From: Haloferax prahovense DSM 18310
GTDB taxonomy: Archaea > Halobacteriota > Halobacteria > Halobacteriales > Haloferacaceae
Direction of reading: 5' to 3'
Length of the DNA: 64,000 bases
NCBI RefSeq assembly: GCF_000336815.1
Contig: NZ_AOLG01000058.1
Span: 72,224 to 136,223, forward strand
The notes under the pieces were generated by a model. The model did not search any database. It saw only the letters and a program-made list of their open reading frames with translations, and had not been told where the DNA came from. The position numbers and the translations under genes are program-made. Positions 1 to 9,003 of this stretch are shown here, in pieces. Position 1 is the stretch's first letter; each line of letters opens with the position of its first letter.

Positions 1-216
1 TTCCTGCTGGTTGTCGTCGTCGTCTCCTCTGCTCGCATCGATTCGCGGTTCTACCCCGAACCGGTAGTACGCCGTCCAGACGGCCGCTACGACGGCGACG
101 ATGGCGAACAGCGTCGGCGACCACACCATGCCGAACTGCTGGGCCAGCCACATTCCCGAGAGCATGACGCCGAGGACGAACACGAACACGGTCAGGTCGG
201 CGGCTCGAAGATTCAT
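1..216 (-). CDS. small membrane protein, 3' end cut by window edge
   Basis: Read on the minus strand, an ATG at 216 opens a frame that stays open to base 1, giving at least 72 residues. Two hydrophobic segments (about residues 9-27 and 31-50) are followed by an Arg/Asp-rich tail, so this is a short two-pass membrane protein. A TATA-like GTTTATCC lies about 27 bases upstream (around 239-248), which fits a leaderless start. No family is recognised and the C terminus is missing. It shares strand with the ThuA-like gene but appears to have its own promoter. Confidence 0.6.
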   Translation of the reverse strand, partial: MNLRAADLTVFVFVLGVMLSGMWLAQQFGMVWSPTLFAIVAVVAAVWTAYYRFGVEPRIDASRGDDDDNQQE

Positions 217-276
217 GTACCGACGTTCGGAACCGACCGGGATAAACGTTCACACGGCGACGCGCGAGCGCTCCAC

Positions 277-930
277 TCAGTCGCGGACCAGCCAGCCGAC
301 GGCGTTGCGGAGCAGTCGCCGGTAGTCGTCGTTCTCGAAGGCCTCGGCGGTGTGTCCGAGCGACGCGTAACAGACTCGCCCCGCGCCGTACTCGCGGACC
401 CACGCGACCGGGTAGTCGGTGAGGTCGGGGTGGGCCATGCGCGCGAGCACGGTCACGTCGTCGTCCACGTCGACCTGATACGGCTCGTCGAACACCTCGA
501 AGTCGCCGACGCCGTCGGTCACGGCGTGGTCGGAGACAATTTCGACGCCGAACGTCGATTGCTCGGGGTGGGTGAGGAAGTGGCCGCCGAGGAGGTCGCG
601 GAGGTCGGGAAACGGCTCGTCGCGCTTGTCGAGGCCGCCGTCCCCGTCGTGGACGTTGATGAGGTCGGCGGCGCAGTGGAGACCCAGATAGGCTCCGCCG
701 TCGCGGACGAAACTGAGGAGACCGTCTAACTGCTCGGGTGTCAGGGTGGCGTCCGTCAGGTAGTCCACGACGAGGTCGTAGCCCGCGAGGTCGGCGAGGG
801 CGTCTTTGTCGGTCGTCGCGGTCACCTCGGCGGCGTCGCCGATGGCGGACTCGATGTGCGGTCGCATCTCCTCGAAGTCGTGGAACGAGAAGGTCGTCTC
901 TCCGATGACTAACGCGGACGGCTGCTGCAT
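277..930 (-). CDS. ThuA-like domain protein
   Basis: This 217-residue protein resembles ThuA (trehalose utilisation) family proteins, which have a class I glutamine-amidotransferase-like fold. Supporting features are the N-terminal strand LVIGETTFSFHDF, the central GGAYLGLHCAADL segment, GGHFLTHPEQ and the C-terminal GAGRVCYASLGHTAEAF. The histidines in GLHCA and GGHF sit where the family keeps its conserved pocket. ThuA proteins often neighbour Gfo/Idh/MocA dehydrogenases and ABC importers in sugar loci, as here, but the reaction is not settled. There is no signal peptide, so it is cytoplasmic. A weak TATA lies about 27 bases before the ATG. Confidence 0.85.
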   Translation of the reverse strand: MQQPSALVIGETTFSFHDFEEMRPHIESAIGDAAEVTATTDKDALADLAGYDLVVDYLTDATLTPEQLDGLLSFVRDGGAYLGLHCAADLINVHDGDGGLDKRDEPFPDLRDLLGGHFLTHPEQSTFGVEIVSDHAVTDGVGDFEVFDEPYQVDVDDDVTVLARMAHPDLTDYPVAWVREYGAGRVCYASLGHTAEAFENDDYRRLLRNAVGWLVRD

Positions 931-1023
931 GGGCTGTCGTTCAGTTCCCGCGCGAAAAGTCGTTTCGGTGCCACCACGGCTTGCTCGGCGACTTCGTCCG
1001 GGGCACCCGCCCGAGGCGACCGC

Positions 1024-1707
1024 TCACTCGAACTCGATGCGCCCGAAGTACGTCGGCGAGTGGTACGTCGGCTCCGGCAGTTCGATTCGGTTCCACGTCC
1101 CCTTCTGCGCGTCGGGCAGACCGCTCCGGTAGAAGTTCCCGCGCCAGACCGTCTCCGAGTCGAGTTCGAGCGGGAGGCCGGTCAACGACTGGAGCGTCGA
1201 CCGCGGGAGCCGCGCCGCGAGCCACCACGCGTCGTCGTCCGGGGACGCGGTTTTCGTGGGGCCGGGGACGGACGTTTCCACCTCGACGGCCGCCGCGTCG
1301 GTCGGCGAGACGAGGTCGCGGCCGATGTCGCGCTCGCGCCAGTCCGGCTCCTGCCACGCGAGTTTGAACGTACCGCAGCAGTTCGCCTCGAAGTTGAAGT
1401 ACCGCCCCGGCGAGCCGTCGTCGGGCGGGGCCGGCGTGGCGAACAGTTCGACCGAACTGTCCTCGAACGTCGGACCGTTCAGCTCCGTCACGTCGGCGGT
1501 TATCTCGTCGTCTTCGACGTGGAACTGCAGGTAGAGCGCCTCCGCGTCGAACAGCGCCCTGACCGTCGTCTCCGGGCCGGGTTCGTCGCCCCACGCGTAC
1601 TCGTCCAGTCGGGCGACGTTCGCCCGCTCCCACACCGTCCCGTCGACCGCGCCGGTCAGCGGGACCGCCCTGTCCGCGTCGATGCGGCTGACCTCGTAGG
1701 TTCGCAT
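1024..1707 (-). CDS. carbohydrate-binding family 9-like protein
   Basis: This is a stand-alone beta-sandwich protein of about 227 residues that resembles carbohydrate-binding module family 9-like proteins. It shows the pattern W-x-R-A-N near the start (VWERANVARLDEY), ALFDAEALYLQFHVEDDE, EDSSVELFATP, and the late GTWNRIELPEPTYHSPTYFG. No secretion signal is visible, so it is predicted cytoplasmic, unlike most CBM9 modules. I chose ATG 1707. A GTG nine bases upstream is in frame but would overlap the likely promoter. It is divergent from the UxaA operon, with only 86 bases between the two start codons. The exact ligand is unknown; a pectin-derived sugar is inferred from context. Confidence 0.75.
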   Translation of the reverse strand: MRTYEVSRIDADRAVPLTGAVDGTVWERANVARLDEYAWGDEPGPETTVRALFDAEALYLQFHVEDDEITADVTELNGPTFEDSSVELFATPAPPDDGSPGRYFNFEANCCGTFKLAWQEPDWRERDIGRDLVSPTDAAAVEVETSVPGPTKTASPDDDAWWLAARLPRSTLQSLTGLPLELDSETVWRGNFYRSGLPDAQKGTWNRIELPEPTYHSPTYFGRIEFE

Positions 1708-1793
1708 ATGTCTCACTCACTCGACCCGCCCGCAAGAGCGTTCCGCCCGCACCCGACGAAACCACTTTGTCGGGCGCTACCGAATCGCGTGGT

Positions 1794-2984
1794 ATGAGAC
1801 GAGAGTTCACCGGCTACCGCCGGGAGAGCGGCCGCATCGGGGTCAGAAACCACGTCGCCGTCCTTCCGACCTCGGTCGCGTCGTCCTGCGTCGCCCGCGG
1901 TATCGCGGCCGAGGCGGGGGCGTGGGCGCGCGCGACGCCGCACCAGATGGGAGCGAACCAACCGGACGAGGCGCGAGCGCAGACCGAGCGGGTGCTGGTC
2001 GGCGTCGGGCGCAACCCGAACGTCGGCGCGGCGCTCGTCGTCGAGTTCGGAACCGAGGACATCGACGCCGCCGACCTCGCGGACCGAATCGCCCGAGACG
2101 GCAAGCCGGTCGAGACGCTCTCGGTCCGCGAGGTCGGCGGGACGGCCGCGGCCCTCCAGCGCGGGCGCACCGCCCTCGACTCGCTGAACGAGGCGGCCGC
2201 GGACGCCCGCCACGAGTCGGCCGACGCGAGCGAACTCGTCGTCGGCGTCGAGTGCGGCGGGAGTGACGCCACCTCGGGCATCGCCGCCAACCCCGCCGTC
2301 GGCGACGCCTGCGACCGTCTCGTCGCGGCCGGGGGAACCGCCTCGTTCAGCGAGACGCCGGAGTTCATCGGCGCGGAACACGTCCTCGCGGAGCGATGCG
2401 CCGACGAGGAGACCCGCCGCCGACTGCTCGACCGCGTCGAGCGCCGCGAGGCGACCGCCGACCTGATGGGGGTCGACCTCCGGGGCGCACAGCCCTCGCC
2501 CGGCAATCAGGAGGGCGGCCTCACGACCATCGAGGAAAAGAGCCTCGGAGCCATCTCGAAGGGCGGGACGACCCCCGTGCGCGGCATCGTCGACTATGCC
2601 GAGCGCCTGCCGGTCGGCGGCGGCCTCGTCCTGATGGACACGCCGGGCTACGACGTGGAGAGCGTCGTCGGCAAGGTCGCCGGCGGCGCGCAGATTATCG
2701 TCTTCACCACCGGGCGCGGGAGCACCACCGGCAACCCCGTCGCGCCCGTGGTGAAGGTCACGGGAAATCCCCGGACGTGGGAGCGCATGCGGTCGAACAT
2801 GGACGTGAACGCCGGGGCGGTGGTCGAGGGCGACGCGACGATTTCCGAGGCGGGCGAGCGCGTCTTCGACGAGGTGCTCGCCGTCGCCGACGGGAAGCGA
2901 ACCGGGGCCGAGACGCGCCGGATGGAGGAGTTCGCCATCACGGAGGTCCACCCGCGCGAACTCGCGGAGGTGCGGGGCAAATGA
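1794..2984 (+). CDS. uxaA: UxaA-family dehydratase large subunit, copy 1
   Basis: This 396-residue protein belongs to the UxaA/GarD family (altronate or galactarate dehydratase, C-terminal catalytic part). It keeps ECGGSDATSG at residues 153-162, the PSPGNQEGGLTTIEEKS segment, DTPGYD and the FTTGRG loop. It has lost two motifs usually conserved in the family. The His/Cys loop (SHxYGC in E. coli UxaA) reads PHQMGANQ at residues 49-56, and GLGCE reads EFGTE at 84-88. The start ATG 1794 lies about 27 bases after a TATA-like CACTTTGT. It overlaps the small-subunit gene by four bases (ATGA). The likely role is dehydration of a C6 sugar acid to a 2-keto-3-deoxy acid. Confidence 0.88.
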   Translation: MRREFTGYRRESGRIGVRNHVAVLPTSVASSCVARGIAAEAGAWARATPHQMGANQPDEARAQTERVLVGVGRNPNVGAALVVEFGTEDIDAADLADRIARDGKPVETLSVREVGGTAAALQRGRTALDSLNEAAADARHESADASELVVGVECGGSDATSGIAANPAVGDACDRLVAAGGTASFSETPEFIGAEHVLAERCADEETRRRLLDRVERREATADLMGVDLRGAQPSPGNQEGGLTTIEEKSLGAISKGGTTPVRGIVDYAERLPVGGGLVLMDTPGYDVESVVGKVAGGAQIIVFTTGRGSTTGNPVAPVVKVTGNPRTWERMRSNMDVNAGAVVEGDATISEAGERVFDEVLAVADGKRTGAETRRMEEFAITEVHPRELAEVRGK

Positions 2985-3289
2985 AGGGCCGCGTCCTCGA
3001 CGGGGGCGCCCTCGTGCTGGCCGACGGCGACAGCGTGGCGACGGCGCTCGAAGACCTCGACGCCGGGCGCGAGGTCCGCGACGGAGACCGCGCGGTGACG
3101 CTCGCCGACGACGTTCCGTTCGGCCACAAGTTCGCCCTCGACCCGCTGTCGGCCGGCGAGACGGTCCGCAAGTACGGTGAGGTCATCGGGCGGACCACGG
3201 CGGCTGTCGCGGCCGGTGAGTGGGTCCACACGCACAATTGCGAGAGCACCCGCGGCCGCGGCGACGTGGCGGCGGAGGTGGAGCGATGA
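2981..3289 (+). CDS. UxaA-family small subunit (SAF domain)
   Basis: This 102-residue protein corresponds to the N-terminal SAF domain of UxaA. It shows FGHKFAL at residues 47-53, KYGEVIG at 67-73 and WVHTHNCES at 84-92, where the histidines are expected to help bind metal or substrate. In E. coli this domain is fused to the large part. Here it is a separate gene, as in split family members such as the SuyA/SuyB sulfolactate lyase. It overlaps the genes on both sides by four bases (ATGA at each junction), indicating tight translational coupling and fixed stoichiometry. Confidence 0.9.
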   Translation: MKGRVLDGGALVLADGDSVATALEDLDAGREVRDGDRAVTLADDVPFGHKFALDPLSAGETVRKYGEVIGRTTAAVAAGEWVHTHNCESTRGRGDVAAEVER

Positions 3290-4455
3290 CCCGGAACCCA
3301 CACCCGGACCGCCGCCGAGTCACCCCAGACTCGTTCGCGGGCCACCGCCGACCCGACGGCCGCCTCGGCATCCGAAACCGGGTGCTCGTCCTCCCGTCGG
3401 TCATCTGCTCGCACGTCGTCGCCGAGGAGATAGCCGCCGGTTCGCCCGGTGCGGTGGCCGCGCCCCACGACCACGGCTGCGGGCAGTTGGGCGCGGACGC
3501 CGAGCAGACCGAACGGACGCTCGTCGGCCTCGCCGGGAACCCGAACGTCGCGGGTACGGTCGTCGTCGGCCTCGGCTGCGAGACGGTCCGGAGCGACGTC
3601 GTCGCCGCGGCGGTCGAAGAACGCGGGCTTCCAGTCCGCGAACTCACGATACAGGACGCCGGGGGGACCGACGCCTGCGTCGACCGCGGCACGGCCGCCG
3701 TCGCCGACCTCCGGGAGTCGGCCGCCGCTCAGGGGACGGACGGGGCGACCGCGACAGCCGACGAACAGACGGCGACCCTCGGTGACCTCACGGTCGGCGT
3801 CGTCGTCGACGACCTCGCGGACTCGACCAGACGGCACGCCTACCCGCTCGTCGCCGAGTTGGTCGAGCGGGTCGCGTCAGCCGGCGGGCGGGTCGTCGTC
3901 GCCGGCAACGAGCGGTTCGCCGCGCACCCCGAGGAGACCCGGTCGCTCGTCGGCGACGCGGCCGCCGACCGACTGCTCGACGCGGCGGGCCGCCCCGCGA
4001 GGGCGACGCGCGTCGGAACGGAGGCGGCGGCCCGTGGATTCGACGCGGCGACGGGATTCCTCGGCAACGCGCCGGTCACGGGAGTCGCGGCGTACGGCCA
4101 ACGAGTCGATGAAACGGACGCTGCCGATGCCGCCGCCGGCGCGGTGACGCTGCTCGACGCGCCCTCTCGGGTCGAGGAGGCCGCGACCGGCCTCGCCGCC
4201 GCGGGCGCGCACCTCGTCCTCCACGTCACGGGACAGGGGACGCCCGCCGGCCATCCCATCGTTCCGGTGGTGAAACTCTCGGGCGACGCGGACACGCTCG
4301 CGGCCGTCCCCGACGATATCGACCTCGACGCCCGCGAGACCGACGCGGACGACCTCGAAGCGTATCTTCTCGCCGTCGCCGACGGCGACCGGACGTGCGC
4401 CGAGCGACACGGACTCACGGAGTTCGCCATCGCCCGCGCCGGCCCGTCGACCTGA
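3286..4455 (+). CDS. UxaA-family dehydratase large subunit, copy 2 (divergent)
   Basis: This 389-residue second UxaA-type large chain is diverged in a complementary way to copy 1. It keeps the N-terminal motifs HDHGCGQLG (residues 61-69) and GLGCE (95-99) that copy 1 lacks. It has no ECGGSD motif: the equivalent stretch reads VVVDDLADSTRR. It also lacks the PSPGN-GG-TT segment. The C-terminal HVTGQGTPAGHPIVP loop is still recognisable. The start ATG 3286 lies inside the stop of the small-subunit gene. With copy 1 and the SAF subunit it probably forms one heteromeric dehydratase. It could instead be a non-catalytic partner or a separate enzyme. Confidence 0.85.
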   Translation: MTRNPHPDRRRVTPDSFAGHRRPDGRLGIRNRVLVLPSVICSHVVAEEIAAGSPGAVAAPHDHGCGQLGADAEQTERTLVGLAGNPNVAGTVVVGLGCETVRSDVVAAAVEERGLPVRELTIQDAGGTDACVDRGTAAVADLRESAAAQGTDGATATADEQTATLGDLTVGVVVDDLADSTRRHAYPLVAELVERVASAGGRVVVAGNERFAAHPEETRSLVGDAAADRLLDAAGRPARATRVGTEAAARGFDAATGFLGNAPVTGVAAYGQRVDETDAADAAAGAVTLLDAPSRVEEAATGLAAAGAHLVLHVTGQGTPAGHPIVPVVKLSGDADTLAAVPDDIDLDARETDADDLEAYLLAVADGDRTCAERHGLTEFAIARAGPST

Positions 4456-4545
4456 CGGTCGCATCGAGTCTCGCGCCGCCGTCCTCGGCGCATCGCCTTC
4501 CGGCTCGCCAATCTTTATTGGGTGGTAGTGTCACACCGAGTCGTA

Positions 4546-5790
4546 GTGGTAGTCAATCAGCAGGCTCGACCAGCGAGTCGAGGGCAGCGGAGCGCACTCG
4601 CGCTCATCGGTATCTCTCGCGTCGCGTGTGGGTCGCTCTTCGGCACGGCGATGGCGCTCTACATCGGAGAACAGGGGTCGCCGTTCGCGGTGAGCCTCGC
4701 GTACGCGGCGTTCTCCTTCGGACTGTTCGTGTTCGCCCCGGTCTGGGGCGCAATCGCCGACATCACGGGTCGGCGGCGAGCGATACTCATCGGGACCGCG
4801 TTCCTCTCGACGCTCGCCATCGCCCCGCTGACCGTGACCGCCTCGGTCCCGCTCCAAATCGCCTGTCGTGGCCTCTTCGCGGTGTTCACCGCCGGCTTCC
4901 AGTCGGTGATTCTCACCATCGTGAGCGAGTCGGGCGGCGAGTCGGAGCGCGGACGTTCCATCGGTTTCTACAGTAGCGCCCGCTCTAGCGGGGCTATCAG
5001 CGGTCGGCTGTTCGTCGGCTATCTCGTCGGCCTGCTCGTGCCGACCGACCTCTATCTCGTCGTCGTCGGCCTCGGCCTCGTGGCGACGCTCCTCACGCTC
5101 CGCATCGCCGACCCGACGCCGCCGTCCGAAGAGACGCTGACCACGGGTCGACTCCTTGGGGAAGTCCGCGGGCGACTCCTCCCCGGCGGCGCGCGGCGGG
5201 AACTGTTCGAGCGGACCGGACTCGGCTGGCTGTACGTCGGTATCGTCCTCCGGAACATGACCGAGAAGGGCTTCATCTCGGTCGTTCCGGTGTTCCTCGT
5301 CGCCGACGTGGGGCTCTCGAACGTCGTCATGGGTGCCGTGCTCGCGGTCAGTCCCGCGGTCCGAGTCGTCTCGATGTACAGCTTCGGTCGCCTGAGCGAC
5401 AGCATCGGCCGGAAGAAGCTCATCGTGGGCGGACTCGCCGGCAGCGGCGTGCAGGCGCTCGTCGTCGTTCTCGCGCTCGTTCCCGACGGGCAGCTCGCCC
5501 GCATCGGTATCAGCAGCACCGCCTTCGTCGTCCACGCGGTCACGTTCTCGATGCTCACCGTGGGCACTATCGCTTTCGTCGCCGACGTGGCCCCCGTCGA
5601 CCGCGAGTCGGAACTGATGGGGCTCCGGTCGACCGCCCGCGGCCTCGGCGGCGTCCTCGGACCGCTTCTCGTCGGCGTGCTCGCCACCCGGTTCGACTAC
5701 GCCACGGCGTTCGTCTGCACCAGCGTCCTCGCGTTCGTCGCCGCCGGGTTGGTCGGGCGGACGCTCACGGAGAGTTTCTCGCCCGAGTGA
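4546..5790 (+). CDS. major facilitator superfamily transporter
   Basis: This protein of about 414 residues has twelve predicted membrane segments in two halves. The loop after helix 2 reads GAIADITGRRRA and its second-half counterpart reads GRLSDSIGRKK, which are the two MFS A-motif loops. A charged linker separates the halves. No ATG exists at the 5' end. GTG codons are at 4522, 4528 and 4546. A TATA-like CTTTATTG at 4512-4519 puts the transcript start at about 4542-4546, so the last GTG is preferred as a leaderless start. It follows the UxaA operon on the same strand by about 90 bases. A sugar-acid or multidrug substrate are both possible; sugar acid is inferred from context. Confidence 0.82.
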   Translation: MVVNQQARPASRGQRSALALIGISRVACGSLFGTAMALYIGEQGSPFAVSLAYAAFSFGLFVFAPVWGAIADITGRRRAILIGTAFLSTLAIAPLTVTASVPLQIACRGLFAVFTAGFQSVILTIVSESGGESERGRSIGFYSSARSSGAISGRLFVGYLVGLLVPTDLYLVVVGLGLVATLLTLRIADPTPPSEETLTTGRLLGEVRGRLLPGGARRELFERTGLGWLYVGIVLRNMTEKGFISVVPVFLVADVGLSNVVMGAVLAVSPAVRVVSMYSFGRLSDSIGRKKLIVGGLAGSGVQALVVVLALVPDGQLARIGISSTAFVVHAVTFSMLTVGTIAFVADVAPVDRESELMGLRSTARGLGGVLGPLLVGVLATRFDYATAFVCTSVLAFVAAGLVGRTLTESFSPE

Positions 5791-5858
5791 GCCGCGCCGT
5801 GCGACCGCTCGGCCCCGCTGGTAAACGCTTATCACGCCGCCCGCTGACGTTCGAGTCG

Positions 5859-5909
5859 ATGACGCCTACAGTCGCTACTTCCCCTTCGCCAGACGGTGAG
5901 CGCCGATGA
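5859..5909 (+). CDS. candidate leaderless upstream mini-ORF (16 codons)
   Basis: An ATG at 5859 sits about 28 bases after a TATA-like GCTTATC (5827-5833), exactly where a haloarchaeal leaderless transcript would start. It encodes MTPTVATSPSPDGERR and its TGA (5907-5909) overlaps the ATG (5906) of the following dehydrogenase in an ATGA junction. This would force translational coupling. The peptide has no recognisable function, and a different transcript start would make it meaningless. Confidence 0.35.
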   Translation: MTPTVATSPSPDGERR

Positions 5910-6931
5910 CTGAGACGCCGATTCGGGTCGGCATCGTCGGCTGTGCGAGCATGGGACGGTCCCACGCCGAAGCGCTCGCGGACACCGACGGTGTCGAACT
6001 CGCGGGCTGTGCAGACCACACCCCGGAGACCGCCCGGTCGTTCGGCGAGACGCACGGCTGTCCGTCGTACACCAGTCACGCCGACCTGTTCGCCGACGCC
6101 GCGCTCGACGCCGTCTGCGTCTGCACGCCCAACGGGGCCCACCGCGACATCGTCGTCGACGCCGCGGCGGCGGGCATCGACGTGCTCTGCGAGAAACCGC
6201 TGGAAATCACGCCCGGCCGCGTCGACGACATGGTCGCCGCCTGCCGCGACGCCGGTGTCACCCTCGCTTGCGTCCTTCAGCGGCGGCTGTTTCCCACGAT
6301 GCAGTTCGCCCGCGAGGTGGTCGGCGACGGTCGGCTCGGACGGCTCGTGTTCGCCGACGTGCGGGTGAAGTGGCACCGCGACCGGTCGTACTACGACGAC
6401 TCGTCGTGGCACGGCAGCGCGGACCTCGACGGGGGCGTTCTGTTCACGCAGGCGCTCCACGGTATCGACCTGCTTCAGTGGGTCGCCGGCGACGTGTCAC
6501 GGGTTGCCGGCACCGGCGACGCGCTGTATCACGACATCGAAGCTCCCGATACGGCCGCGCTCTCGCTCCGGTTCGAAGACGGCGCGCTCGGGCAGGTGTC
6601 GGCGACCACGGCGACGCGGCCCCAACAGCCCATCAGCCTCGAATTCAACGGGACGGAGGGAACGCTTCGCGTCACCGAGACGGGCGTCGAACTGTTCGAG
6701 GTGAACGGGGAGAAACAGCCCGTCGACCTCCCCGACCCGCGCCCCGACGGCCCGCACGTCGCCCAGATACGCGATTTCGTCGAGGCCGTCTCCGCGGGCC
6801 GACCGCCGATGGTGCCGCCGGACGAGGCGAGAAAGGGAGTGGACATCATCTTCGCCGCCGAGCGCTCGGACAGTCGCGGCGAGTGGGTATCGGTGTCGTC
6901 GGTCGGCGACCTCCGCGACGCGGACGACTGA
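5906..6931 (+). CDS. Gfo/Idh/MocA family oxidoreductase (1)
   Basis: This 341-residue NAD(P)-dependent sugar dehydrogenase has an N-terminal Rossmann domain with GIVGCASMGRSHAEAL (glycine-rich nucleotide loop). It has the CEKPLE motif, whose lysine is catalytic in the family, and a C-terminal alpha/beta domain with GGVLFTQALHGIDLLQW supplying the catalytic histidine. There is no secretion signal. The ATG overlaps a possible 16-codon upstream ORF. The usual reaction is oxidation or reduction of a hydroxyl on a sugar or sugar acid. Among the UxaA and pectinase genes, a tagaturonate- or galactaro-type substrate is plausible but unproven. Confidence 0.88.
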   Translation: MTETPIRVGIVGCASMGRSHAEALADTDGVELAGCADHTPETARSFGETHGCPSYTSHADLFADAALDAVCVCTPNGAHRDIVVDAAAAGIDVLCEKPLEITPGRVDDMVAACRDAGVTLACVLQRRLFPTMQFAREVVGDGRLGRLVFADVRVKWHRDRSYYDDSSWHGSADLDGGVLFTQALHGIDLLQWVAGDVSRVAGTGDALYHDIEAPDTAALSLRFEDGALGQVSATTATRPQQPISLEFNGTEGTLRVTETGVELFEVNGEKQPVDLPDPRPDGPHVAQIRDFVEAVSAGRPPMVPPDEARKGVDIIFAAERSDSRGEWVSVSSVGDLRDADD

Positions 6932-7137
6932 ATTCGCTGACTCGCTCGACTGCGACCTCACGACTGAGTCGACCTCACGACCGACCTCACCGCAACCGGT
7001 CGTTCGACCGACGCGGCGTTTTCGCGGAGCCTGATACGCCCTGAGTGGCTGGGATTCGACCGTTTACGTCCCGATAATGATCATCCGCCAACAATTTTTA
7101 TTACGGGGCGGGTTCTGAGTCTTGTTGGTGTCATAAC

Positions 7138-9003
7138 ATGACTCCCAACAGACGCACGTTCTTGCGTGCACTCGGAGCAGGTAGTATCGGTACCGTCGCG
7201 ACGTTCAGCGGAACTGCTGCGGCGGCGACCACCGTCACTGTCGAGGGGGCGGGCGAAGACATCTGGGACGCCGCGGACGGGTTCCACTACTATTACGAGG
7301 AAGTGAGCGGCGACTTCGACGTCGTCGTCCACAACACCGCCTTGGAAAACACCGATAGCTGGGCCAAAGCGGGCCTCATGGTCCGGCAGACGCTGAACGC
7401 CGACGCCGAGAACGCCATGGTTCGCCGCCGACCCAACGGCGAGGCATCGCTCCAGTGGCGCTCGGCCGCCGGCGCGGACACGGTCAGCACGACGTCCGAC
7501 GGCGGGAGCGGCGAGAGCGAGGTGAGCGGCGGGTCGATTACCGCCGACTGGCTCCGCCTCACACGAAGCGGTGACACGATTTCCGCGTACGGGTCGACCG
7601 ACGGGAGCAACTGGACGCTCATCGCCGACATCGCCCCCGGAGAAATCGACTTCGCGGAGGACGCCTACGTCGGCCTCGCGGTGACGAGCCACAGCGCCGG
7701 CACGCTCTCGACGGCCGAGTTCGAGAGTCTCTCCGGCCTGTCGCCGTCGAGCAACGACGACGTGGGCGACGTGGACGTGGCCGGTAGCGTCTCGACCAGC
7801 GACGGCGGCGGCGGGTCCGGCGATGGAGGCTCCGACGACGGCGGGTCCGACGGCGACGCGTCCGGCGGGTCCTCCTTCGACGTGGACGCCGGGTTCGCTG
7901 ACGCCTCGTGGTTCGACGACAGCGTGACCGTTCACCGCGTCCAAGAGGCGACCGAGAGCGCCGTCCGCGCGGCGTTCGAGGCGAACGGTCCGCGCCTCGT
8001 CGTCTTCGAGGCCAGCGGTGTCGTCGACCTCGGCGGCGGCGACCTCTCTATCACGAACGACAAGTGCTGGGTGGCCGGCCAGACGGCTCCCTCGCCGGGC
8101 ATCACCTTCATCAACGGGATGATTCAGGTCGACGCGAACGACTGCGTCGTCCAGCACCTCCGCATCTTCCGCGGGGAAGACGGCGGCGCGGCCGAGGGCG
8201 CGGACCCGATGAACAACGCCGACGACACCTCGAACGTCATCTTCGACCACTGCAGCGCCTACTGGGGCCGCGACGAGAACCTCTCTGTCGGCTACAACAC
8301 GACCGACACGACCTTCGCGAACTGCCTCGTCGCCGAGGGGCTCGACGAACCCGAGGAGAACTCCAACGGTTCGCTCGTCGGTAACGGCGCGCAGAACGTC
8401 GCCATCCTCGGCACGGTCTACGCCGCGAACAACGACCGCAACCCGCGGCTGAAAGACGACACCCAGTCGGTCATCGCCAACAGCATCGTCTACTACTTCG
8501 ACAAGGCCATCTGGGCGTCTCCCGGCGCTCAGTCCAGCGTCGTCGGCAACGCGTACCTCGGACGGTTCGACTGGTCCGACGCGATTGTCAAGGGTGACGG
8601 CAGCGTCTACATCGAAGACAACATCGTCGCCGACCCCGGCCTGAACGGGCGGACGTTCTGTTCGGCCACGCAACTCGGTTCTCGTCCCCTGTGGCCCAGC
8701 GGACTCACGGCGATGCCCGCCACCGATGTCGAGAGCCACAACCTCGCGTACGCGGGCGCTCGCCCGGCCGACCGCATCAGCCACGAACAGCGCGTCATCG
8801 ACAACATTCGCAACCGAAGCCTCGACACCGACGTCTCGGACCCGGCGAACGCCCCCGGCATCCCCGGCGACGAGGGCGAAGTCGGTGGCTACCCCGACCA
8901 CGGCGGAAGCACGCGCTCGCTTTCGGTCCCCGACAGCGGTCTGCGCGACTGGGTCGCTCAGTGGGCGCTCGCCGTCGAAGAGTCGGGCGCGAGCCCTCCC
9001 TGA
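7138..9003 (+). CDS. secreted pectate lyase-like protein with DUF1349-like domain (1)
   Basis: This 621-residue secreted protein begins with a Tat signal (RRTFLRALG, residues 5-13) ending near AAAA. Residues 30-205 form a DUF1349-like beta-sandwich (DIWDAADGFHYYY, WAKAGLMVRQ, DWLRLTRSGD, YVGLAVTSH). A Gly/Ser/Asp linker leads to a right-handed beta-helix of the pectate lyase/Amb type from about residue 245. The helix shows VFEASGVVDLGGG, GQTAPSPGITF and VIFDHCSAYWGRDENLSV, where family members place calcium and substrate contacts. It probably cleaves polygalacturonate outside the cell. A TATA box (TTTTTATT, 7095-7102) precedes it. It is paralogous to the gene at 24262. Confidence 0.85.
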   Translation: MTPNRRTFLRALGAGSIGTVATFSGTAAAATTVTVEGAGEDIWDAADGFHYYYEEVSGDFDVVVHNTALENTDSWAKAGLMVRQTLNADAENAMVRRRPNGEASLQWRSAAGADTVSTTSDGGSGESEVSGGSITADWLRLTRSGDTISAYGSTDGSNWTLIADIAPGEIDFAEDAYVGLAVTSHSAGTLSTAEFESLSGLSPSSNDDVGDVDVAGSVSTSDGGGGSGDGGSDDGGSDGDASGGSSFDVDAGFADASWFDDSVTVHRVQEATESAVRAAFEANGPRLVVFEASGVVDLGGGDLSITNDKCWVAGQTAPSPGITFINGMIQVDANDCVVQHLRIFRGEDGGAAEGADPMNNADDTSNVIFDHCSAYWGRDENLSVGYNTTDTTFANCLVAEGLDEPEENSNGSLVGNGAQNVAILGTVYAANNDRNPRLKDDTQSVIANSIVYYFDKAIWASPGAQSSVVGNAYLGRFDWSDAIVKGDGSVYIEDNIVADPGLNGRTFCSATQLGSRPLWPSGLTAMPATDVESHNLAYAGARPADRISHEQRVIDNIRNRSLDTDVSDPANAPGIPGDEGEVGGYPDHGGSTRSLSVPDSGLRDWVAQWALAVEESGASPP

